The translations under genes were made by a program, and so were the position numbers. 34,124 bases of DNA from Phycisphaeraceae bacterium (GTDB taxonomy: Bacteria > Planctomycetota > Phycisphaerae > Phycisphaerales > Phycisphaeraceae), in contig JANQFR010000070.1 in NCBI GenBank assembly GCA_028277745.1, positions 1-34,124 on the forward strand, in the 5' to 3' direction. Each line of letters begins with the position of its first letter. The stretch's first letter is position 1. This document shows positions 24,365 to 34,124 of the stretch, piece after piece. Below the pieces are notes generated by a model. The model had not been told where the DNA came from and did not search any database. It saw nothing but the letters and a program-made list of their open reading frames with translations.

Positions 24365-25231
24365 TCACCCCGCGGGCAGTTCGATGGTGAAGTTGGAGCC
24401 GCGGCCGGGCTCGGCGTGGAGGGTGATGTGGCCGCCGTGCTCCTCGATGATGCGGCGGGTGGTGGGCAGGCCCAGGCCGGTGCCGCCGCGTTTGGTGGAG
24501 AAGTAGGGCTGAAAGACCTTGGCGGCCAGGTCGGGGGGCATGCCGGGGCCGGTGTCGATGACGTGGATGAGCAGGTCGGCCCGGCCGTCGCGCCGCCGCT
24601 TGCGTTCAGTGCGGATCATGAGCTCGGAGGCGCCGCCGTGGGGGGTGTCCTGGTCCCGGCACTCGGTCATGGCCTGGGCGGCGTTGATCAGGAGATTGAG
24701 CAGGGCCTGCTTGAGGTGAGCCGCGTCGGCGGGGGCGACGGCGGGGTCGGCGTCGAGCTGGGCGCGGAGGTTAACCTTCGCCTCGTGGGCCTGGGGCTCG
24801 AAGAAGTCGACCAACTCGGTGATCACCGCATTGATGTCGGTGGGCGCCAGATCGAGCTTGACCCGGCCGGCGAAGCGCAGGAAATCCTCCAGGATCTCGC
24901 GGAGCCGGTCGGTCTCGCGGGCCAGGGCCCCGAAGCGCCGCTGGATGCGCGCCAGCTCGTCCGGGTCGCCGTGACTGGCGGGGGCGTCGGCCTGGAGGCG
25001 GGTGAGGTCTTCCCTGATGAGCTGGATATTGAGGCCGACGGTGGAGAGCGGGTTCTTGATCTCGTGGGCGAGGCCGGAGGTGAGGGTGCCGATCTCGGCC
25101 AGCCGTTCCGCGGCGCGGGCGCGGGATTCGAGCTGACGGACCCGCCGCTCGATCCGCCGCCCCCACACCCACGCGGCGGGGATCACCAGCGCCGACCCCA
25201 CCGCAAGCCCGATCCAGAAGGCGGTCCACAT
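24365..25231 (-). CDS. Membrane sensor histidine kinase (NtrB/ZraS-like)
   Basis: A 288-residue kinase with one N-terminal helix (about 3-23) and almost no sensor region. The H-box LAHEIKNPLS carries the phospho-accepting His56. The ATPase domain has the N-box LKQALLNLLINAAQAM, the G1 box DTGPGMP, the F-box FQPYFSTKRGG and the G2 box GTGLGLPTT. There is no receiver domain or neighbouring response regulator, so it is an orphan here. With so short an input region it may sense membrane state or be regulated by a partner protein; the adjacent cold-shock and desaturase genes make a membrane-fluidity role thinkable, but this is speculation. It is convergent with the cytochrome gene across 55 bases. 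Confidence 0.9.
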   Translation of the reverse strand: MWTAFWIGLAVGSALVIPAAWVWGRRIERRVRQLESRARAAERLAEIGTLTSGLAHEIKNPLSTVGLNIQLIREDLTRLQADAPASHGDPDELARIQRRFGALARETDRLREILEDFLRFAGRVKLDLAPTDINAVITELVDFFEPQAHEAKVNLRAQLDADPAVAPADAAHLKQALLNLLINAAQAMTECRDQDTPHGGASELMIRTERKRRRDGRADLLIHVIDTGPGMPPDLAAKVFQPYFSTKRGGTGLGLPTTRRIIEEHGGHITLHAEPGRGSNFTIELPAG

Positions 25232-25250
25232 GCCGATGAGGATACCGCGA

Positions 25251-25312
25251 GGCGTGACCGGCGGTCACGCCCCGGACAGCTTCCGCCCCCCAGACCCGGT
25301 TCCGTTCGGGTC
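25251..25312 (-). terminator. Hairpins after the cold-shock gene
   Basis: Two stem-loops: GGCGTGACC-GGC-GGTCACGCC (25251-25271, perfect 9 bp) and GACCCG...CGGGTC (25293-25312). They lie between the csp stop (25321) and the histidine kinase start (25231). There are no T-tracts, so termination is possible but unproven; they may instead be processing or stability elements between co-oriented genes. Confidence 0.35.
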
Positions 25313-25320
25313 GACCGCGG

Positions 25321-25539
25321 CTAGCTGCTGGACGCTTCGAGGCGCTGGACCGTCTGGGCCTGCCAGCCCTTGTCGCCTTCCGACAGCTCGTAATCGACGG
25401 TTTCACCGTCTTTCAGCGATCGGAAGCCGTCGCCCTGGATCTGGCTGTAATGGACGAACACATCTTGCCCAGTTGGCCCGAAGATAAAACCATAGCCCTT
25501 CTTGGGATCGAACCACTTGACCTGGCCACGGGTCGCCAT
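25321..25539 (-). CDS. Cold-shock domain RNA chaperone (Csp)
   Basis: A 72-residue single cold-shock domain. ATG 25539 has a strong GAGGAG ribosome site. It opens MATRGQVKWFDPKKGYGFI (RNP1 region) followed by DVFVHYSQI (RNP2), the two aromatic nucleic-acid-binding motifs, and ends with a short Ser tail. It binds single-stranded RNA/DNA and melts structure at low temperature or in fast growth. A likely leader of about 300 bases precedes it, as in cold-regulated csp genes, and a fatty-acid desaturase is transcribed divergently. Confidence 0.93.
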   Translation of the reverse strand: MATRGQVKWFDPKKGYGFIFGPTGQDVFVHYSQIQGDGFRSLKDGETVDYELSEGDKGWQAQTVQRLEASSS

Positions 25540-25822
25540 GATCAAACTCCTCATGTTTTGGCACGGGCTTAGACCAATAGGCATCAGACACGTCGTCCCC
25601 CGGCGGGGTACGTGTGCCAACAGACGCGCTCACGCAAACTCAACGAGTCAGCACTGCCGGAACGATCCGAACGGTGTCGAAGAAGGCCCCTTGCTCCAAC
25701 CCAGTGCCTGGTGACGTCAGCGATGACGTGGTCTGACGCCGCCCCCCAACACGGGTAAATCGCGCCCTTTCCACCGAGCCGGACGCTTGGCCCTCGCGGG
25801 ACTTCCGCGACTGTTGCCTGCT

Positions 25823-25847
25823 TTCACACGTCATAAAACAGTGTGAA
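25823..25847. promoter_or_regulatory. Inverted repeat TTCACAC-N11-GTGTGAA, possible operator
   Basis: Perfect 7-bp arms at 25823-25829 and 25841-25847 around an AT-rich 11-base spacer. It sits just downstream of the proposed csp -10 box, where a repressor would block initiation. The factor is unknown. Confidence 0.45.
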
Positions 25848-25854
25848 CAAGAAA

Positions 25855-25884
25855 ATAATACCCTTTTCAGAGGCCGCTGAAAAG
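25855..25884 (-). promoter_or_regulatory. Candidate csp promoter overlapping a dyad
   Basis: On the minus strand TTTTCA (25878-25883), a 17-base spacer and TATTAT (25855-25860). The dyad CTTTTCAG-AGGCCG-CTGAAAAG (25863-25884) covers the -35 box and could be a second operator or a hairpin. Confidence 0.4.
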
Positions 25885-26077
25885 ACCCATTTTTGTTTTC
25901 AATCGCGTTTTTATCGGCCTGACGCCCGATCCGGGCCGCTCCGCCCCGCCGGATTCAGGGCCCCCACGCCAGACCCGCCATATTTTGTGAAGATCGCCCG
26001 CCACAGACCGGGCCGAAGCCCTATCATGCACCGCCTTCCTTCCCCGCCCGGTTTGTCCTGACCCTGAAAGCAGCTCG

Positions 26078-27031
26078 ATGCCCGATTCTATTAGCGTCGT
26101 CCCCACGCCGCCACGCCGCGGCGGGGTGGAATGGCGTAACCTCAACTGGACCGTCATCCTCGCCATCTCCGCCTTGCACCTGGTCGCCTTGCTCGCCCTC
26201 TGGCCGGCCATGTTTTCGTGGAGCGGGCTGGCCCTTTTCCTCGTGCTGGGCTGGCTCAGCGGCGGCATCGGCATCACGCTCTGCTTCCACCGCCTCCTCA
26301 CCCACCGCTCCTTCAAAACGCCCAAGTGGTTCGAGTACATCCTCACCTTCTGCGGCTGCCTCGCCTGGCAGGGCAGCCCCGTCACCTGGGTGGGCATGCA
26401 TCGGCTCCACCACAAGCACTCCGACTCCGATCACGACCCCCACAGCCCGCAGCACGGCTTCACGTGGTCGCACATCTTCTGGACGCTTCACCGTGACATC
26501 GAAGGCATCGCCGCACGCGACGCCGCCAAGGACCTGCTGCGCGATCCGGGCATGCGGCTGCTCGATCGCTGGTTTGCGCTGCCGCAGGTCATCCTCGCCG
26601 CGGCGCTGCTGGCCGTGGGGTGGCTGATCGGCGGGTGGGCCCTGGGGTTGTCCTGGGTTGTCTGGGGCGTGGCCCTGCGGACGATCGTCGTCTTCCACGT
26701 CACCTGGTTCGTCAACTCCGCGTCGCACACCTGGGGCTACCAGAACTACAAGCATACCGGCGAGCACTCGACCAACCTCTGGTGGGTCGCGCTGCTGGGC
26801 TTCGGCGAGGGCTGGCACAACAACCATCACGCCCACCCCCGCTCCGCCGCCCACGGCCTACGCTGGTTTGAACTCGACATGACCTGGTGGACCATTCGGG
26901 CCTTGTCCTGGGTCGGGCTGGCCAAGGGCATCTATCGCCTGCGGGAAGACCAGTTGCCAAAAGCCGCGGCCGCCCCCACCAAGCCCCCGATCGTCCCCAA
27001 GCTGACCCGGCCCGCCGGCTCGGTCGGGTGA
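26078..27031 (+). CDS. Membrane fatty-acid desaturase (delta-9 acyl-lipid/acyl-CoA type)
   Basis: A 317-residue di-iron membrane enzyme that introduces a double bond into acyl chains. The three histidine boxes are intact: His71-RLLT-His76, His108-x2-His111-His112 and His247-NN-His250-His251. Hydrophobic pairs at about 26-67 and 170-212 and the order of boxes fit the stearoyl/delta-9 class; QNYKHTGEHSTN before the third box is also typical. The N-terminus is short and the C-terminal tail Pro/Ala-rich, with no cytochrome b5 domain, so electrons must come from a separate ferredoxin or similar. It is divergent from the cold-shock gene, consistent with joint cold adaptation of RNA and membrane. 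Confidence 0.93.
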   Translation: MPDSISVVPTPPRRGGVEWRNLNWTVILAISALHLVALLALWPAMFSWSGLALFLVLGWLSGGIGITLCFHRLLTHRSFKTPKWFEYILTFCGCLAWQGSPVTWVGMHRLHHKHSDSDHDPHSPQHGFTWSHIFWTLHRDIEGIAARDAAKDLLRDPGMRLLDRWFALPQVILAAALLAVGWLIGGWALGLSWVVWGVALRTIVVFHVTWFVNSASHTWGYQNYKHTGEHSTNLWWVALLGFGEGWHNNHHAHPRSAAHGLRWFELDMTWWTIRALSWVGLAKGIYRLREDQLPKAAAAPTKPPIVPKLTRPAGSVG

Positions 27032-27059
27032 CCGCATCGTTTCGCGCCGACCCGCCGGT

Positions 27060-27135
27060 AGCCGCGACGTCCCCGTCGCGGCCGTTTCGTCTCACGGTTT
27101 CCATCGTGGGGGACCGCGACGAGGACGTCGCGGCT
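27060..27135. repeat. Hairpin-pair palindromic element (CCGCGAC type) between convergent genes
   Basis: A 22-base arm at 27060-27081 and its inverse at 27114-27135 match with one mismatch, and each arm is itself a hairpin with CCGCGAC and GTCGCGG stems. It lies between the desaturase and the convergent DHOD-like gene. It resembles a REP pair and may terminate transcription from both sides. Confidence 0.65.
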
Positions 27136-27188
27136 GAAACGACATAAATGAATCAGCAGAAGTAGGTTGCGCAGGTCCGTCGTGCGTC

Positions 27189-28181
27189 CTACTCTCGCCA
27201 GTTCCGCAGCAGGTGCAGGTAGTTGGCCCGCTCGTACACGTGCGGGTCGGGGCATTTTTCCATGTTCATGCTGGCGAAGGCCTGGGCGAGCGAGTCGTAT
27301 TCGTGCTCGTCGAGCCAGTCGCTCAGTTCCTGGACCAGGGTGGCGAGGTAGCCGGGGCCGCGCATCAGCAGGGCGGAGACCACCTGGCAGACGTGGGCGC
27401 CGCACATGATCGCCTTCACCGCGTCGACCGCGGTGTGCACCCCGCCGGTGGCTGCCAGGTCGAGGCCCACCCGGCCTGACAGCACCGCCAGCCACCGCAG
27501 CCGCAGGTTCAGCTCCCGGCTGTCGGACAGCTGCAGCATCCGATGCGGCTCGAGCTCCTCCACATCGATGTCCGGCTGGTAGAAACGGTTGAACAGCACC
27601 AGCCCCCGGGCCCCCGCCTCCGCCAACGCCGCCGCCACGCTGGGCGCCGACGTGTAGAACGGGCTGAGCTTGACCGATAGCGGGATGCTGATCTCCCGGC
27701 TGATCTGTGAGACGATCGCGATGTCTTCCGCCTCCAGGTCGCTGCCCGACAGGTCGAACGCGGTCGCGACCCGGTACAGGTTCAGCTCCAGCCCGTCGGC
27801 GCCGGCCTGCTCGATCCGGCGGGCGTAGTTCACCCAGCCCCCCGCGGTCGCGCCGTTGAGCGACGCCATCACCGGCACGCCCACGCTTTCCTTGATCCGC
27901 CGCAGCCGGTCGAGGTACTCCTCCGGCCCGAACGTCAGCCGCTCGGGGTTGGGCACGAAGCTCAGCGCCTCAGCCATCGAGTCGGTGGTCAGCTGGTCGA
28001 TCTGGTCCACCGCGACGCGTTCCTGGTTGATCTCCTCCTCGAACAGCGAGTGGACCTGGATCAGCGGGGCGCCGGCGTCCTCGAGCTGCTTGACCGTGTC
28101 CAGCTCGGAGGTCAACGGCGACGCGCCGGGCACGATCGGGTGGGGCAGCTTGAAGCCGAGATAGGTGGTGTTTAAATCCAT
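27189..28181 (-). CDS. Dihydroorotate dehydrogenase-like FMN protein, nifJ-linked
   Basis: A 330-residue TIM-barrel flavoprotein. The ATG at 28181 is preferred because AAAGGGG precedes it; the ATG at 28199 lacks such a site. The start TTYLGFKLPHPIVPGAS follows the DHOD/PreA pattern, ASLNG and GADGLELNLY are barrel strands, SVKLSPF carries the usual Lys, and ATGGVHTAVDAVKAIMCGA is the FMN phosphate-binding end. This subfamily is annotated as DHOD-like and is commonly found beside pyruvate:ferredoxin oxidoreductase, as here (35-base gap, same strand), so a role in redox metabolism rather than pyrimidine synthesis is likely. It may accept electrons from ferredoxin. The substrate is unknown. Confidence 0.85.
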   Translation of the reverse strand: MDLNTTYLGFKLPHPIVPGASPLTSELDTVKQLEDAGAPLIQVHSLFEEEINQERVAVDQIDQLTTDSMAEALSFVPNPERLTFGPEEYLDRLRRIKESVGVPVMASLNGATAGGWVNYARRIEQAGADGLELNLYRVATAFDLSGSDLEAEDIAIVSQISREISIPLSVKLSPFYTSAPSVAAALAEAGARGLVLFNRFYQPDIDVEELEPHRMLQLSDSRELNLRLRWLAVLSGRVGLDLAATGGVHTAVDAVKAIMCGAHVCQVVSALLMRGPGYLATLVQELSDWLDEHEYDSLAQAFASMNMEKCPDPHVYERANYLHLLRNWRE

Positions 28182-28216
28182 CGGGCGGACCCCTTTCATC
28201 AACCGCGTCGGACGGG

Positions 28217-31783
<3,567 letters not shown>

Positions 31784-31835
31784 GTTATGGCTCCGTTCGA
31801 TCGTTCGGTTTCGGTCCGGCGGCCGGACGATCAAC

Positions 31836-31864
31836 ATTATAAAAGATATTTTTATCCTTTTCAA
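31836..31864 (-). promoter_or_regulatory. Near-consensus promoter of nifJ
   Basis: On the minus strand TTGAAA (31859-31864), 17 bases and TATAAT (31836-31841). The spacer is almost purely A/T and roughly palindromic (AAGGATAAAAATATCTTTT), which could be an operator. The leader contains a TCCGGCGGCCGGA dyad (31815-31827). Confidence 0.8.
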
Positions 31865-31892
31865 TGCGGGCGTGGCGTAACGCCATCTTTTC

Positions 31893-31973
31893 AAGGCCGG
31901 TCCTGAGCGCAGCGAAGGTCCGGATGGTCTTGGCCGGCCAGATCCGGACCTTCGCTGCGCTCAGGTCCGGCTT
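31893..31973. repeat. Second copy of the CTGAGCGnAGCGAAGG inverted-repeat element
   Basis: Arms at about 31895-31925 and 31942-31973 pair over a 24-base perfect core plus flanks with one indel and one mismatch; the loop contains GGCCGGCC. Compared with 16431-16512, both arms carry C instead of G in the GAGCGnAGCG core, so pairing is preserved. It ends 11 bases before the stop of the minus-strand glycosyltransferase gene and lies upstream of the nifJ promoter. Confidence 0.8.
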
Positions 31974-31983
31974 GGTGGGGGTT

Positions 31984-32688
31984 CTACCGGAGCCGGGTCC
32001 ACCACAGCCGGGCGATGATCGCGATGATCTTGGCGCCCGCCCGCGCCGAGCCGACGAGCGAGCCGCTGATCTTGCTTTTGCCGGCGTGGCGTTTGCGGTA
32101 GGGCACGTCGATCTCGAGGACCCGCAGGCCCCGCCGCGCCGCCTTGAAGTTCATCTCGACGATCCAGCCCCAGGTGCGGTCCTCCATGCCCAGGGAGGCG
32201 AGCGACTCCCAGCGGAGCACGCGCATGGGGGCGAGGTCCTTGAACCGTCGGCCGACCAGCGGCGCCATGAGCCGACAGGCCAGCGCATTGCCGAAGCGCT
32301 GGTGCGGGTCGAGCGCGCCCGGCTCGGCCAGCGCGGTCCGGGCGCCGACCGTCATGTCGGCATGGCCCGCCGCGACCGGCCCGATCAGCTCGGGCAGGCA
32401 CGCCGGGTCGTCGGCCAGGTCGGCGTCGAGGAACGCGACCGCCGACGGCGGGTCGGCCTGCCCGGCGATCCACGCCATCCCCGCCAGGCACGCCGCGCCG
32501 TAGCCCCGCTGCGGCTCGGGCACGACCACCGCGCCGCGCGCCTCGGCCAGCTCGGCGGTCCGGTCCGTCGAGCCGTTGTCGACCACGATGACGTGCCGCA
32601 GCACGCCGCGCGGCAGCGCGGCCATCAGCGCGGGGATGTTCGCCTCTTCGTTGCGGGCGGGGATGATCAGGTCGATCGCGGCGTTCAT
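31984..32688 (-). CDS. Family 2 glycosyltransferase (dolichyl-phosphate mannosyltransferase-like)
   Basis: A 234-residue cytoplasmic GT-A enzyme. The ATG at 32688 overlaps the stop of the upstream gene by four bases (ATGA); the open frame beyond it is a shadow of that gene. Motifs: LIIPARNEEANI at the start, VVDNGSTDRTAE (nucleotide-sugar site), the QRGYGAACLAG loop and FLDADLADDP (DxD-type metal site), then PMRVLRWESL and WGWIVEMNFKAARRG. The C-terminal membrane helices of longer relatives are missing. It probably moves a sugar from a nucleotide donor to a lipid carrier or similar acceptor. Translational coupling to the ketopantoate reductase looks like a packing coincidence rather than a shared pathway. 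Confidence 0.88.
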   Translation of the reverse strand: MNAAIDLIIPARNEEANIPALMAALPRGVLRHVIVVDNGSTDRTAELAEARGAVVVPEPQRGYGAACLAGMAWIAGQADPPSAVAFLDADLADDPACLPELIGPVAAGHADMTVGARTALAEPGALDPHQRFGNALACRLMAPLVGRRFKDLAPMRVLRWESLASLGMEDRTWGWIVEMNFKAARRGLRVLEIDVPYRKRHAGKSKISGSLVGSARAGAKIIAIIARLWWTRLR

Positions 32689-33629
32689 GAAGTCAACCGG
32701 CGGTTGATCGCGGTGAGCTGGTCGTAGAGCTGCGCCAGCCGGGGAGGGGTGTGTTCCGCCTTGGCGGCGGCGCGCAGCGGGTCGCCGTAGATCGCCTCGA
32801 CCTCCATCTCGCGCCCGGCGTCGTGGTCCAGCATCATGCTCGTCCGGTAGGGCTCCATGTTCAGGGTGTCGTCCAGCATCTGCCGGATAAACGCCGGCTC
32901 GATCGTGCGCCCGGCCGCGGCCTCGGCCATGGCGACGACTTCCTCCATCAGCGTTTCCACCTCGCGGCGGAGTCCCGGGTCGGCCATCAGATGATCCGTG
33001 GTGGTTCGGTGCACGACGCTCAACCCGTTGTACGGCACGTTCCAGACCAGCTTCTTCCAACGCGCCAGCACCAGGTCGTCAAACAGCGTGATCGGCACGG
33101 GCGTGTCGGCGAAGTCCTCGGCGACCGCGCGCATGGCGTCGGTGACGCCGCCCGGCGCCCCGTCGGGAGTGTGCCGGGCCAGCGCGATCCGGCCGTAGTC
33201 CAGGTGCCGAATCGTTCCTGGCCCGGTTTTATTCGAGCACAGGAAGCACAACCCGCCCAGCACCCGGTCGTGGCCGACCACCGCGGCCGCGTCACGCTCG
33301 GGGTGCAGACCGTTCTGCAGCACCAGCACGACCGTGTCGTCGTCCTTGACCAAGTGCGGCAGCACCTGGGTCAACACGTGGTTCTGCGTGGTTTTCAGGG
33401 AGACGATCACCACGTCGCACCGCGGGACGTCGCGCGGGTCGCGGTGCGCGGCGGGCCGAGCGATCGACAGGTCGCCATGATGGGCCGAGGTGACGTTCAG
33501 GCCGTGGGCGGCGACGTGGCCGTGGTCGCTGCGGAGCAGGAAATGGACATCCGCCCCGGCGCGGGCGAGGCACGCGCCGTAGTATCCCCCCAGGGCGCCG
33601 ACGCCGAGGATCGCGTAGCTTCGCGGCAT
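32685..33629 (-). CDS. panE: 2-dehydropantoate 2-reductase (ketopantoate reductase family)
   Basis: A 314-residue NADPH-dependent reductase of the PanE/ApbA family, which makes pantoate for coenzyme A. The Rossmann start YAILGVGALGGYYG has the G-x-G-x-x-G motif, VIVSLKTTQ and VLQNGLHPE follow the family cofactor region, and KKLVWNVPYNGLSVV carries the catalytic Lys and conserved Asn of the C-terminal domain; DHDAGREMEVEAIYG is a conserved end motif (S/D-x-x-D-x-x-x-x-R-x-x-E-x-E). Several PanE-like paralogues with other substrates exist, so the gene symbol is likely but not certain. Only 30 bases separate its start from the divergent fpg gene. Confidence 0.85.
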   Translation of the reverse strand: MPRSYAILGVGALGGYYGACLARAGADVHFLLRSDHGHVAAHGLNVTSAHHGDLSIARPAAHRDPRDVPRCDVVIVSLKTTQNHVLTQVLPHLVKDDDTVVLVLQNGLHPERDAAAVVGHDRVLGGLCFLCSNKTGPGTIRHLDYGRIALARHTPDGAPGGVTDAMRAVAEDFADTPVPITLFDDLVLARWKKLVWNVPYNGLSVVHRTTTDHLMADPGLRREVETLMEEVVAMAEAAAGRTIEPAFIRQMLDDTLNMEPYRTSMMLDHDAGREMEVEAIYGDPLRAAAKAEHTPPRLAQLYDQLTAINRRLTS

Positions 33630-33659
33630 GGCGGGCTAGTTTAGGACACAGGAGCGAAC

Positions 33660-34124
33660 ATGCCAGAGTTGCCGGAAGTGGAGCGGGGCCGCCGGATCGC
33701 CGAGCGGGCGTGCGTGGGTAAAACGATCGAGCGGGTGTGGGCGGCGGACGACGAGATCGTGTACGCCGGCGTGACGCCCCGGCGGTTCGCGTCGGCGTTG
33801 AAGGGCCGGGCCGTGACCGCGGCGCGGCGGCGGGGCAAGCAGCTGTGGTTCGAGCTGGACCGCCGCCCCTGGCCGCTGTTTCACTACGGGATGACCGGCT
33901 CGTTCAAGGTGTACGAGAACGCTAAAGACCGGCCGCGGTTCTGCAAGGTGGAGCTGCTGATGGAGGACGGGCTGCGGCTGGCGATGCCCAACGCCCGCCG
34001 GCTGGGTCGGCTGCGGCTGCAGGACGACCCGGAGCAGGAGCCTCCGATCAGCAAGCTCGGGTTCGACCCGCTGCTGGACCCGCCGACGCCCGCCGGGTTC
34101 GCGGCCATGCTGGCCCGGCGTAAG
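33660..34124 (+). CDS. mutM: Formamidopyrimidine-DNA glycosylase, N-terminal part (runs off the window)
   Basis: The first 155 residues of an Fpg/MutM/Nei family DNA glycosylase, which removes 8-oxoguanine and related lesions and nicks the strand. It begins MPELPEVERGRR: Pro2 is the Schiff-base nucleophile and Glu3 the catalytic acid. RRRGKQLWFEL carries the conserved Lys (about 60), HYGMTGSF the family's H-x-G-M-x-G, and MPNARRLGRLRL corresponds to the D-x-R-R-F-G strand, here with Asn/Leu changes. AGGAG at 33650-33654 supports the start. The helix-two-turn-helix and zinc finger lie beyond the window edge, so Fpg versus Nei-type cannot be fully decided. Confidence 0.9.
   Translation, partial: MPELPEVERGRRIAERACVGKTIERVWAADDEIVYAGVTPRRFASALKGRAVTAARRRGKQLWFELDRRPWPLFHYGMTGSFKVYENAKDRPRFCKVELLMEDGLRLAMPNARRLGRLRLQDDPEQEPPISKLGFDPLLDPPTPAGFAAMLARRK

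Larger units (their letters stand above)
25540..26077. other. 538-base region between csp and the desaturase gene: probable long csp leader and divergent control region
   Basis: No credible ORF. An AT-rich island at about 25820-25915 interrupts GC-rich sequence. It holds a candidate minus-strand promoter, the two dyads listed separately, and further T-runs (25890-25915). If the promoter is right, the csp transcript has a leader of about 308 bases. I see no clear plus-strand promoter for the desaturase. Confidence 0.5.

Noticed and set aside
27189..28181. Calling this gene pyrD
   Set aside because: Sequence pattern and linkage to nifJ fit the DHOD-like subfamily, and no pyrimidine genes are nearby.

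Overview
The window looks like chromosomal DNA of a GC-rich planctomycete, most likely of the Phycisphaerae type. The pointers are a PEP-CTERM-tagged exported protein, a type II secretion style prepilin with a C-terminal H-x9-DG motif, a free-standing GspE/MshE N-terminal-like protein, a large secreted glycoside hydrolase and weak or absent Shine-Dalgarno sites at several genes. This assignment is inference from gene content; no rRNA is present.

Layout. 1-2769: the tail of an unknown gene, a small MshEN-like protein and a membrane GT-C glycosyltransferase, with hairpin-pair repeats between them. 2790-8880 (minus): a sugar-degradation locus made of a GntR-HTH/LacI-fold regulator with an apparently leaderless, self-overlapping promoter/operator, a PEP-CTERM protein, a prepilin and a 1012-aa GH-A hydrolase with a C-terminal CBM9/DOMON-like domain. 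9151-10833: a small membrane protein and an MFS transporter. 10974-15457 (minus): three consecutive SPFH (HflK/HflC-type) genes, the first with an unusual seven-helix membrane domain. 15657-16411: an FmdB-like mini-protein and hisI.

16682-21205 is the most unusual part: a tightly packed plus-strand cassette of (i) a Rieske [2Fe-2S] domain fused to a glutamate-synthase-type FMN/[3Fe-4S] domain, (ii) an unrecognised 248-aa protein, (iii) a 45-aa microprotein ORF and (iv) a second Rieske domain fused to a complete TPP-dependent oxidase/carboligase of the PoxB/IlvB type. The tight spacing suggests one redox module in which amine/imine chemistry and decarboxylation are both wired to Rieske clusters. 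I know of no described pathway with this composition; substrate and electron partners cannot be read from sequence.

21242-24309 holds a minus-strand tRNA-Ile(GAT) with its terminator, a class III aminotransferase and a diheme cytochrome c peroxidase. 24365-27031 holds a sensor histidine kinase, a cold-shock protein and a divergent fatty-acid desaturase (a cold/membrane-fluidity theme), separated by 538 bases with dyad symmetries and a probable long csp leader. 27189-31783 (minus) is pyruvate:ferredoxin oxidoreductase followed by its usual dihydroorotate-dehydrogenase-like partner, behind a near-consensus sigma70-type promoter. 31984-33629 (minus) is a GT2 glycosyltransferase overlapping a ketopantoate reductase, and the window ends inside a plus-strand fpg/mutM gene.

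Several dispersed palindromic elements of at least two sequence families lie at gene ends and look like REP/BIME-type or terminator-like mobile hairpins.
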